Positions 1-6,236 of a stretch of DNA of 10,042 nucleotides are shown here, in pieces. A program made the position numbers and the translations under genes. Origin of the DNA: JAGNZR01 sp051648485 (GTDB taxonomy: Bacteria > Fusobacteriota > Fusobacteriia > Fusobacteriales > Fusobacteriaceae). Under the pieces are notes generated by a model that saw only the letters and a program-made list of their open reading frames with translations, was not told where the DNA came from and did not search any database. Location of the stretch: contig JBOFFH010000140.1 of assembly GCA_051648485.1 (NCBI GenBank), positions 1-10,042 on the forward strand, read 5' to 3'. Each line of letters starts with the position of its first letter. The first letter of the stretch is position 1.

Positions 1-29
1 TTATTAAAAATAAACTTTATAATTCCTTT

Positions 30-1256
30 TTAATTTAATAATGTCTCAATTTCTGAAAGAGATTTTTCAAAATCTGAACTATCTATATTTTTTTCTAAAT
101 GATAATTGGTACCATAATTTTCCAACATACTATATAAAATTTTTATTTTCAAATTTCCACATTCGCCTGCCAGTTTATATATATTTTCTTCTTCTACGTT
201 TTCTTCATTTTTTAAAGGAATTATTTGATTTATAATTTTCAATTTTAAAAGTTTTTTCAAAGATTTTTCCACTAAAAATATAGGTATATTAAAATATTTT
301 CCAATTTGAACTTTATCTAAACCTCGTCCGTTCAGCTTAAAATTTTTCACAAAAAATCCTGCAATTAATATTGTTATTTTAGATTCGCTCGAAAAATTAA
401 AATTCCTTACATTTGTACTTTCTATCAAATTTTGGGTGTTTTGCAATATATAAGTTAGATGTGCTCCTGTTAAAATAAGAAACCAAATAACTTTTAACCA
501 AATAAGAAAAATTAATATAATCGAAAAACTTCCATAAATTTTATTGTAAGCTACTATTAAAATTTGTAATTTTAAAAATATGTAGTTACTTTGATTAAAA
601 AGAAAAGATACAAAAAAACTTGAAATTATAGTAGGAACAAGTTTAACTTTGGTATTTGGCATCACTGAATAAAAAATAATAAAGAAAACCCAAATAGATA
701 CATAACTAGCCATAATATTTATATATTTAGAAAGATATATTAAATCAAAAGCACTTCCACTCAATATGCTCATAGAAAGTATCATAAGTGGAAAAGTTAA
801 AAATACACTCAGATAATCTGAAACCTTTTTAAAAAATCCTCTTTCCTGCTCTATTCCCCAAATACTATTTAAAGCTTTTTCTACCAATGAAAACATTGAA
901 ATAACAACACTACCAAGAAAAATAAAACCTACTCCTGCTAAAACTCCATTTCTCGTATTCTCTAAAAGATTTTGGGCAGTTTCCAAAAGAAAAGTCAAAC
1001 TAGATTCATCTAATGGAGAATTTTTATAAAGCTGTTTACTTAAAAATTCATCTATTCCAAGCCAACGACCTATACTGAAAGATATTGCTAAAATCGGTAT
1101 AAGAGTCAGCACTGAAAAATAACAAAGAGAGCTTACCCAAAGATTTGAGTTAGATCTTTTATAATTTTTTAGTGCTCCCAAAACTCCTTTGTAAATATTT
1201 GAGAACTTACCTTTTTCTAACATCTCATTTTTGAAACTCTTCAATTTTTTATACAT
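30..1256 (-). CDS. YihY/BrkB-family inner membrane protein
   Basis: This is a 408-residue integral membrane protein of the YihY/BrkB family, once misnamed ribonuclease BN. The molecular function of the family is unsettled. About six hydrophobic segments are visible, near residues 40-62, 104-122, 147-168, 180-200, 206-222 and 240-268. Family hallmarks are present: ALNSIW (128-133), a VMPNTKV loop (198-204) and YGSFSIILIFLIWL (241-254) followed by LTGAHL (262-267). The last 120 residues are polar. Residues 315-345 (KVQIGKYFNIP, then a leucine- and lysine-rich helix) resemble the winged-helix-like tail seen in many family members, so this end is probably cytosolic. The ATG at 1256 follows a GAGGTGA ribosome binding site. 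The gene is separated from the upstream gene by a terminator and probably has its own promoter. Family assignment is firm; function is not known. Confidence 0.88.
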   Translation of the reverse strand: MYKKLKSFKNEMLEKGKFSNIYKGVLGALKNYKRSNSNLWVSSLCYFSVLTLIPILAISFSIGRWLGIDEFLSKQLYKNSPLDESSLTFLLETAQNLLENTRNGVLAGVGFIFLGSVVISMFSLVEKALNSIWGIEQERGFFKKVSDYLSVFLTFPLMILSMSILSGSAFDLIYLSKYINIMASYVSIWVFFIIFYSVMPNTKVKLVPTIISSFFVSFLFNQSNYIFLKLQILIVAYNKIYGSFSIILIFLIWLKVIWFLILTGAHLTYILQNTQNLIESTNVRNFNFSSESKITILIAGFFVKNFKLNGRGLDKVQIGKYFNIPIFLVEKSLKKLLKLKIINQIIPLKNEENVEEENIYKLAGECGNLKIKILYSMLENYGTNYHLEKNIDSSDFEKSLSEIETLLN

Positions 1257-1281
1257 AATATCACCTCGTAATTTTTATTTT

Positions 1282-1290
1282 ATTTTACCA
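1282..1290 (-). promoter_or_regulatory. Possible extended -10 promoter of the YihY/BrkB gene
   Basis: On the minus strand the sequence reads TGGTAAAAT, an extended -10 (TGn plus TAAAAT, five of six to consensus) about 26 nt before the start codon. No convincing -35 is visible; that position falls in the preceding terminator. It is the only promoter-like signal between that terminator and the gene. Confidence 0.35.
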
Positions 1291-1298
1291 TAAAAATT

Positions 1299-1330
1299 AT
1301 AGCCCCGTGAAAAAAGTTCCACAGGGCTAT
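1299..1330 (-). terminator. Rho-independent terminator of the ECF transporter unit
   Basis: On the minus strand an 11-bp stem (ATAGCCCTGTG with CACGGGGCTAT, one G-U pair) closes a 10-nt loop and is followed by AATTTTTAT. Read on the plus strand, the same position is a C-A mismatch, so the hairpin is built for the minus strand. It lies eight bases after the stop of the 110-residue gene. Confidence 0.85.
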
Positions 1331-1338
1331 ATTTCATA

Positions 1339-1671
1339 TTATTCTATTTCTAACCAATTAATTTTAGAAAGAAGCTCTTTAGTTACTGGCTCTGAATTTG
1401 TGTAGTAAGTTCCATTTCTTTTAAGTTGATAAGCCCAAATTTCACACTCGTAAGAGTTCATTTTTTTAAGATTTATTTTTCCAAAAGTAAGAACTTTTCC
1501 ATTAACATTTTCCACAGTAAACTTTCTCACTTGATAATTTTCTGGAAAACTATACTCTAATTGTGTTTCTTCACAGTTCAATTTAAATATTTCTTCATAA
1601 TAACCAGCTAATTTTTGTAAAATCACTTCTTTTTTTGACTTGATATCTTGAATCTTGTTTTTCTTTTCCAT
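1339..1671 (-). CDS. Conserved-looking hypothetical protein, 110 aa, at the end of the ECF operon
   Basis: I do not recognise this protein. It has 110 residues, no signal peptide and no membrane segment. The first 40 residues are charged and probably helical (EKKNKIQDIKSKKEVILQKL). The rest alternates in a way that suggests beta strands, with aromatic positions such as YECEIWAYQLKRNGTYY around 74-90. There are two cysteines, at 33 and 76. The ATG at 1671 has a strong AGGAGG site (1679-1684) six to seven bases upstream, so it is very likely translated. It begins 51 bases after the EcfT stop with no terminator between, and a strong terminator follows, so it is probably the last gene of the transporter transcript. 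Any role in transport is inferred only from position. Confidence 0.75.
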   Translation of the reverse strand: MEKKNKIQDIKSKKEVILQKLAGYYEEIFKLNCEETQLEYSFPENYQVRKFTVENVNGKVLTFGKINLKKMNSYECEIWAYQLKRNGTYYTNSEPVTKELLSKINWLEIE

Positions 1672-1722
1672 AATAAATCCTCCTGTTAAAAACTATTTTT
1701 TATTTAAAAATATGATATTCTT

Positions 1723-2550
1723 TTAAAACGGGTACCAAAAACTCTTGAAAAACTTTTGCTTTATTATGATAGTCACAATAAAAAGAGTGATTGAACTCAA
1801 GAGAAATAAAAAATCGATTTTGTTATATTTTTTCTCTCCATACCAAGTTCTATTTTTCTCTATTCCGAAACCTCTAAGATTCATAGCATTAGTTACTGTG
1901 TCTATTCTGTTCAAAGAAGAAATAACCAAAGGTACAACTATATTTTTATAATTTTTAAGTCTTGTGATTAAATTTGCATCACCTTTTTTAAAAGCAATTC
2001 CTCTAGCTTCTTGTGCTTTCATAATTATTATAAATTCATCTCTCAAATCTGGAATATATCTAAGTGCTATATTTATTGCATAAGCTACTTTGTATTGAAC
2101 TCCTATTTTATTTAAACTACTAGCAAATCTAGTTGGGTGAGTTGTAAAAATAAACAGTGACATAATTGGAAAAATAGCTATGTATTTCATAGAAAGAGTG
2201 ATTGCAAACCAAAGAGTTTCCAAAGTTATCGTTCTCCCTAAAATAGTCATTATCACTTTTTTAGTTCCTGTCAATAAATTTCCGTACTGGGGTGTTATTA
2301 GCATAAGAAAAAATGAATTCATAAAAGTAAATAATAAAATAAAAACAAACAATGGTTTTATCTCTTTTATTTTTATTTTTGCTATTTTTAACAAACCTAT
2401 TCCAAAGATAAAAAATCCTAAAAATATTCTAAAATCATTAAAAAGAAAAACTCCTCCTATCCAAAGAAGCATCATAAGTAGCTTTACACTTCCATCTAAC
2501 CTATGTATTGGAGATTCTCTATCTATATACAGCATTCCTGTTCTCGACAT
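1723..2550 (-). CDS. ecfT: ECF transporter transmembrane (T) component, EcfT
   Basis: This is the membrane scaffold that couples the ATPases to the S component of an energy-coupling-factor vitamin or micronutrient importer. It has 275 residues. The opening LYIDRESPIHRLDGSVKLL (7-25) is typical of EcfT, and hydrophobic helices lie near 24-55, 63-86, 112-136 and 246-263. The two cytoplasmic coupling motifs that dock on the ATPases are visible: ARG at 182-184 (QEARGIAF) and a variant LRG at 225-227 (MNLRGFG), where Ala is the usual first residue. The start at 2550 has a GAGGTGG site (2559-2565) seven to eight bases upstream and overlaps the end of the ATPase gene by 28 bases, which points to translational coupling. 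The alternative start at Met6 has worse spacing. The family assignment is secure; the substrate depends on the S component. Confidence 0.92.
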   Translation of the reverse strand: MSRTGMLYIDRESPIHRLDGSVKLLMMLLWIGGVFLFNDFRIFLGFFIFGIGLLKIAKIKIKEIKPLFVFILLFTFMNSFFLMLITPQYGNLLTGTKKVIMTILGRTITLETLWFAITLSMKYIAIFPIMSLFIFTTHPTRFASSLNKIGVQYKVAYAINIALRYIPDLRDEFIIIMKAQEARGIAFKKGDANLITRLKNYKNIVVPLVISSLNRIDTVTNAMNLRGFGIEKNRTWYGEKKYNKIDFLFLLSSITLFIVTIIIKQKFFKSFWYPF

Positions 2551-4226
2551 CTTTTTTCCACCTCATATTTTATAAAAGTTTCAGCCATAAGTTCTCCTGA
2601 AACATTTATGAGTTCAGCCAGTTTCAAAAGTGAAGTTTCTCTCAAATTAGCTTTTTTCATTATTTCTTTATCACTAAAAACTTGTGAAGGTCTAGCTTCC
2701 ATTAAAATTTTTCCACCAGAAAGAACCAATGCTTTATGAGCATATTCTAAAGAAAGGTGCATGTCATGAGTTATAAGAATTATTGCTATACCTTTTTCAC
2801 TTAAAGTTTTTACAAAATTCATAAATTCAAGATAATGACTGTGGTCTTGACCTGCTGTTGGTTCATCTAAAATAATAACTTGAGGGTTAAGAGCTAAGAT
2901 TGCAGCAATCGTTACTCTTTTTTTCTGTCCATAACTAAGGGCTGTAACCGGCCAATTTTTTATATGATTTAAACCACAAATTTTTAAAGTTTTTTCTGCC
3001 AATTCTTTACTATTTTTTATTTTTCTTAATTTTATTCCCAGTTCGACTTCATCTAAAACACTATCTTGAGTTAGCATATGATTAGGATTTTGCATAACAT
3101 AGCCAATGTACTCTGAACGTTTTTTAATAGAATGCTTTGAAATATCTTCATTTAAAAAAACTATTTTTCCATGTTTATTCATTTCAATTCCAGTGATTAC
3201 TTTAGAAAGAGTTGATTTTCCAGCCCCATTGTTTCCTAAAATAGCTAAAACTTCTCCTTTATCGAGAGAAAAATTTATTTCACTTAAATTTTGCTTCAAT
3301 CCATCATAAGAGAAACTTAAATTTTTAATTTCCATTATTTTTTCATTTTTCTTAAAATTTTTAATTTCTGTTTTTTCACACCATTTTTTTAATTTTTCAA
3401 CAACCTCTGGTGTCAGACATTTTTCAATAGGATAAACATCTATTTCTTTTAAATCTATCCCTGCATACCTTAAAACATCTATGTATAAAGGCTCTCTCAA
3501 TCCATATTGGATAAGTGTTCCCTCTCTTAAAATTTTATCAGGAGTGCTATCTGCAACAATTTCTCCCTTTTCCATTATTATAACTCTGTCAAAATTTCCT
3601 TCCAGTACCTCTTCAATACGGTGCTCTATAACTATTACTGTGGCATCACAATGATTGTTGATATCATTTATTAATCTTACAGTTTTAGCTCCACTAGCAG
3701 GATCTAAATTGGCCAAAGGCTCATCTAAAAGAAGAATAGGGGCATCACTGTTCATAATTCCTGCAAGAGAAATTCTTTGTTTTTGACCTCCAGACAATTC
3801 TTGAGGAGTTTTCTTTATATCTTCTAACATATCTACATTTATAAGAGCTCTTTCAACCTTATAATGCATCTCTTCAGTAGAAACATTATAATTTTCATCT
3901 ATAAAGGCTACATCTTCCCCTACACTTAATCCTACAAATTGACAATCTTGATCTTGCAAAATAGTTCCTACTTTTTTAGAAAGTTCAAAAATAGAAGAAT
4001 TCTTTGTAGAAATTTTATCTACTAAAATTTCACCGTCTATCTTTCCTTTTTTAGCAAAAGGAATCAAACCATTTAAGCAGTGTCCTAGTGTAGATTTTCC
4101 ACTTCCACTAGAACCTGCAATAAGAACTTTTTCTCCTTTTTTTATAGTGAGATTTATATTTTTAAGAGTAGGCTTTGAAAGATTGTCATATTTAAAACTG
4201 AAATTTTTAAATTCAATTATATTCAT
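2523..4226 (-). CDS. Fused double ATPase of an ECF transporter (EcfA-EcfA')
   Basis: Two ABC ATPase domains sit in one 567-residue chain and power the ECF importer from the cytoplasmic face. Domain 1 has Walker A GSSGSGKS (38-45), Q-loop near Q91, signature LSGGQ (144-148), Walker B ILLLDEP (164-170) with catalytic E169, and switch H202. Domain 2 has Walker A GNNGAGKS (331-338), Q379, signature LSYGQ (430-434), Walker B VIILDEP (450-456) with E455, and H487. Residues 240-295, including LREPLYIDVLRYAGIDL, form a linker of the kind catalogued as DUF3744 in such fusions. The ATG at 4226 follows AAGGAGA (4233-4239). It lies 20 bases after the S-component stop and overlaps ecfT. The fusion is normal for this transporter type. 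The final ten residues are cysteine-rich (CREQECCI). Confidence 0.93.
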   Translation of the reverse strand: MNIIEFKNFSFKYDNLSKPTLKNINLTIKKGEKVLIAGSSGSGKSTLGHCLNGLIPFAKKGKIDGEILVDKISTKNSSIFELSKKVGTILQDQDCQFVGLSVGEDVAFIDENYNVSTEEMHYKVERALINVDMLEDIKKTPQELSGGQKQRISLAGIMNSDAPILLLDEPLANLDPASGAKTVRLINDINNHCDATVIVIEHRIEEVLEGNFDRVIIMEKGEIVADSTPDKILREGTLIQYGLREPLYIDVLRYAGIDLKEIDVYPIEKCLTPEVVEKLKKWCEKTEIKNFKKNEKIMEIKNLSFSYDGLKQNLSEINFSLDKGEVLAILGNNGAGKSTLSKVITGIEMNKHGKIVFLNEDISKHSIKKRSEYIGYVMQNPNHMLTQDSVLDEVELGIKLRKIKNSKELAEKTLKICGLNHIKNWPVTALSYGQKKRVTIAAILALNPQVIILDEPTAGQDHSHYLEFMNFVKTLSEKGIAIILITHDMHLSLEYAHKALVLSGGKILMEARPSQVFSDKEIMKKANLRETSLLKLAELINVSGELMAETFIKYEVEKRCREQECCI

Positions 4227-4246
4227 TATAAATCTCCTTGTAAATT

Positions 4247-4798
4247 TTACTCTTCACTTAAATTACTGTGTTTTTTATTTTTTTTAGCAATTGCAAGAAT
4301 AGCTGGGATACCAACTATAGCAGTTATTGCAAAATTACTTAAAGAAGCTAATATTATCTGAATAAAAACTTTTTCCGCAGGTTCACCATAAAAATAAACA
4401 TCTCCAATATAAGCTATTATTCCAGCCATTATCATTCCTATAAGTGCGTACAAATACATCAAAACTATACTTTTTATTGGGACTATACCTTTTTCTAAGT
4501 TAAAAGCTTTGTTATATTTTATGAATCCAGAAAAAAGTCCTATTATTGCTGATAGAAATACCCAAGAAAACCATACGCTTCCCCACATTATCATATCATT
4601 TAGAGAATGTCCAATAAATCCAACTAAAAATCCTACTACTGGGCCAAACATAACTCCAAATATAGTAAGAATTGCCACAGCTATTCTAAGAGAAGTATTC
4701 GGTCCTATGGGTATCATAACTGCCGAAAGAACACTATATAGTGCTGCACCTATTCCTATTGCCACAACTTTTTTAGTTGTTAACTCAAATTTAAACAT
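4247..4798 (-). CDS. ECF transporter substrate-binding (S) component, UPF0397 family
   Basis: This is the membrane protein that captures the substrate for the ECF transporter encoded just downstream. It has 183 residues, with five to six hydrophobic helices near 10-32, 38-65, 74-92, 108-132 and 145-170. The opening KKVVAIGIGAALYSVLS (9-25), then IGPNTSLRIAVAIL (31-44) and FGPVVGFLVGFIGHSLNDMI (51-70), are characteristic of the UPF0397/PF07155 family. Those proteins are often labelled riboflavin S components, but in other bacteria related cassettes have been linked to methionine-type compounds, so I leave the substrate open. It is first in an S-A-T order with dedicated ATPase and T genes, matching a group I (dedicated) ECF system. 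The ATG at 4798 has a clear AGGAGA site. The short leader holds no recognisable riboswitch that would reveal the substrate. Confidence 0.9.
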   Translation of the reverse strand: MFKFELTTKKVVAIGIGAALYSVLSAVMIPIGPNTSLRIAVAILTIFGVMFGPVVGFLVGFIGHSLNDMIMWGSVWFSWVFLSAIIGLFSGFIKYNKAFNLEKGIVPIKSIVLMYLYALIGMIMAGIIAYIGDVYFYGEPAEKVFIQIILASLSNFAITAIVGIPAILAIAKKNKKHSNLSEE

Positions 4799-4821
4799 TT
4801 TTATCTCCTTTAAAACTATTT

Positions 4822-4844
4822 TATAATATTAACGTTGTATTATA
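4822..4844. repeat. Inverted repeat over the ECF promoter -10, possible operator
   Basis: Perfect 7-bp arms (TATAATA and TATTATA) flank a 9-bp spacer containing AACGTT. The repeat covers the -10 box and the expected start site of the ECF transcript. The arms are pure AT, so a chance origin is quite possible. Confidence 0.3.
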
Positions 4845-4867
4845 TCATTTTATACTAAAAATTACAA
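4839..4867 (-). promoter_or_regulatory. Promoter of the ECF transporter unit
   Basis: The minus strand reads TTGTAA (4862-4867), a 17-bp spacer, then a perfect TATAAT (4839-4844). Transcription would begin near 4832, giving a leader of about 34 nt before the S-component start. The promoter lies just downstream of the carbonic anhydrase terminator, so the unit is probably independent. Confidence 0.75.
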
Positions 4868-4881
4868 TATTTAGTAATTTT

Positions 4882-4931
4882 AACTAAAAAAACACATTGA
4901 TATTTTTTAGTTTCAATGTGTGTTTTTAGTT
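4882..4931 (-). terminator. Terminator of the carbonic anhydrase unit
   Basis: A nearly perfect 50-nt inverted repeat has a 9-bp core (ACACATTGA with TCAATGTGT, 12-nt loop) and outer arms AACTAAAAA and TTTTTAGTT. On the minus strand the core is followed by seven T residues. It lies 18 bases after the carbonic anhydrase stop. The plus strand also ends in a T run, but no plus-strand gene needs it. Confidence 0.85.
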
Positions 4932-4949
4932 CTATTTTAACTTTTAATT

Positions 4950-5519
4950 TTAGTGCTTGTATCCATTATCAATGAGTCTTAAAGACCCTGTAGTGGGATG
5001 AATCACTAATCCGTGCACAGCTACATCTTTAGGTAAAAGGGGATGATTTCTTACTATATCTACACTTTTTCTCACAGATTCATCAACACAAGAAAATCCA
5101 CTCAACCACTTTTCCACATCTATTCCAGAATTATGAAGAACATTAATTGTTTTTTCACTTATTCCTTTATTCAACATTTTTTCCACTATATAATTTGTAT
5201 CCAAATTTGCCATTCCACACTCTTCGTGTCCAACTATGTAAACTTCATTTACATCAAAAGAATATATCGAAACTAATATACTACGCATTGCACTGCCAAA
5301 GGGATGAACTATTACCCCACCAGCATTTTTTATAATTTTTGCATCTCCATTTTTTACAGACATAGCATTTGGCAAAAGTTCTGTAAGTCTAGTATCCATA
5401 CAACTAACTATTACCATTTTTCTATCTGGATGCTTACTTGTGTTAAACTTTTCATATTCATGATTCTCAACAAATTCCTTATTATATTTAAGAATCGATT
5501 CTAAATTATTGTTTAGCAT
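4950..5519 (-). CDS. Beta-class carbonic anhydrase
   Basis: This is a zinc enzyme that interconverts CO2 and bicarbonate in the cytoplasm. It has 189 residues, close to the short bacterial form typified by Bacillus YtiB. The zinc ligands are visible: C40 in SCMDTR (39-44), and H98 and C101 in GHEECG (97-102). The catalytic Asp-Arg pair is D42 and R44. Other conserved stretches are KNAGG (64-68) and the C-terminal HGLVIHPTTGSLRLI (169-183). It has no signal peptide. The ATG at 5519 follows GGAGGG (5525-5530). It is 37 bases downstream of an unknown 123-residue gene with no terminator between, so the two probably share a transcript that ends at 4882-4931. Family and active site are clear. The physiological role, such as bicarbonate supply for carboxylation, is inferred. 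Confidence 0.92.
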   Translation of the reverse strand: MLNNNLESILKYNKEFVENHEYEKFNTSKHPDRKMVIVSCMDTRLTELLPNAMSVKNGDAKIIKNAGGVIVHPFGSAMRSILVSIYSFDVNEVYIVGHEECGMANLDTNYIVEKMLNKGISEKTINVLHNSGIDVEKWLSGFSCVDESVRKSVDIVRNHPLLPKDVAVHGLVIHPTTGSLRLIDNGYKH

Positions 5520-5556
5520 TTTTTCCCTCCACTCATAAATTATTTGCTTTTAAATT

Positions 5557-5928
5557 TTAATCTTCTATTAATTTTAACTCTTTAGATATATTTTCTAAAT
5601 TTTTATAAGCAGAAAACCAATATACATATTCTTTTTTTTCTTTTTCTTTAAAAGCTACCAAATATTTATAATCTCCCATAACTAGTTCTTTATTTTCAAC
5701 ACTAATCAAACTGCTTAACCCTTCAGGATAAACAATGTCCCAATAAAGATCCAATTTCAAATCTTTCAATATAAAGTTCGCAAATTCTTCTCCATCTTCT
5801 AAAGGTATAATTCCAGCTATCTCTACATTTTTTTCTTTCAATTCAGAAATAAAAGCTTGTAAGTCTATAGTTCCAAAATCTTCTAAATTTATTTTATCCA
5901 TATTATATTTCAAAATTTTATTTTCCAC
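5557..5928 (-). CDS. Hypothetical acidic protein, 123 aa, GTG start
   Basis: I do not recognise this protein. Starting at GTG 5928 it has 123 residues, no signal peptide and no membrane helix, and many acidic and lysine residues. Aromatic-rich stretches (LDLYWDIVYPEG near 60-71, then YVYWFSAYKN near 100-109) suggest a small mixed alpha/beta domain. The open frame extends to a TTG at 5940, but the only good ribosome binding site, GGAGG at 5934-5938, lies inside that longer frame, five bases before the GTG, so GTG is the better start. It is 37 bases upstream of the carbonic anhydrase gene on the same strand and has a promoter just upstream. A link to CO2 or bicarbonate handling is only a guess from that pairing. 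Confidence 0.72.
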   Translation of the reverse strand: MENKILKYNMDKINLEDFGTIDLQAFISELKEKNVEIAGIIPLEDGEEFANFILKDLKLDLYWDIVYPEGLSSLISVENKELVMGDYKYLVAFKEKEKKEYVYWFSAYKNLENISKELKLIED

Positions 5929-5933
5929 AAAAA

Positions 5934-5938
5934 CCTCC
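5934..5938 (-). promoter_or_regulatory. Ribosome binding site that fixes a GTG start
   Basis: GGAGG on the minus strand ends five bases before GTG (5926-5928). The same bases would be codons 1-3 of the longer TTG-initiated frame, so they cannot serve that start. This decides the N-terminus of the 123-residue gene. Confidence 0.75.
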
Positions 5939-5954
5939 AAATTTTTTTATTTTA

Positions 5955-5963
5955 ATTATACCA
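5955..5963 (-). promoter_or_regulatory. Extended -10 promoter of the carbonic anhydrase unit
   Basis: The minus strand reads TGGTATAAT, a perfect extended -10. The -35 position (ATGAAC at 17 bp) is weak, as is usual for extended -10 promoters. The start site would be near 5948, about 20 nt before the GTG at 5928. Confidence 0.65.
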
Positions 5964-6009
5964 TATAAAATTATTCCGTTCATTTTTTTTTATAAATGAT
6001 AAATTTTTC

Positions 6010-6037
6010 TTGAAATAAAGCTAAAAAGTAGTATAAT
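6010..6037 (+). promoter_or_regulatory. Promoter of the TetR-family gene
   Basis: TTGAAA (6010-6015) and a perfect TATAAT (6032-6037) are separated by 16 bp. The start site would be near 6044, leaving an unusually long leader of about 190 nt before the ATG at 6237. No better promoter is visible closer to the gene. Confidence 0.65.
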
Positions 6038-6043
6038 ATTATT

Positions 6044-6236
6044 CCGACTTAAATAATTTAAATTAGTAAAAGAATTTAAACTTAAAAAAACAATTTTTGA
6101 ATTTTATTTGTATCCTCCTTTGATTATTTTTTATGAGAAAACAATCTAAATTTTTGTATTCAAATAAAAATTAATAATTTATCTATTCTTTGAAAAAATT
6201 TACAAAATTAATCAACACAATAATTAGGAGGAATTT
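6044..6236 (+). other. Long AT-rich leader of the TetR-family mRNA with possible structure
   Basis: This stretch holds no gene. It contains a perfect inverted repeat of TTTAAATT (6057-6064) and AATTTAAA (6073-6080), a candidate operator. A hairpin pairs GATTATTTT (6122-6130) with AAAACAATC (6138-6146), with one mismatch. An outer pairing joins TTTTATTTG (6102-6110) to CAAATAAAA (6161-6169). A TCCTCCT at 6113-6119 exactly complements the ribosome binding site AGGAGGA at 6226-6232. The AT-rich stems are weak, so a regulatory role is uncertain. Confidence 0.35.

Noticed and set aside
1..29. End of a further gene at the left edge
   Set aside because: Twenty-nine AT-rich bases after the YihY/BrkB stop show no frame, start signal or terminator that can be supported.
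2180..2739. Two plus-strand open frames opposite ecfT and the ATPase gene
   Set aside because: They lie antisense to two genes with complete family motifs, and have no promoter, ribosome binding site or recognisable product.
4799..4949. A riboswitch (FMN, SAM or TPP type) upstream of the ECF unit
   Set aside because: The region is a terminator followed by a promoter and a short AT-rich leader, with none of the conserved GC-rich riboswitch motifs.
6133..6174. A 13-codon ATG frame in the TetR leader, considered as a leader peptide
   Set aside because: There is no ribosome binding site before the ATG; the nearby purine-rich AGGAGG is on the other strand.
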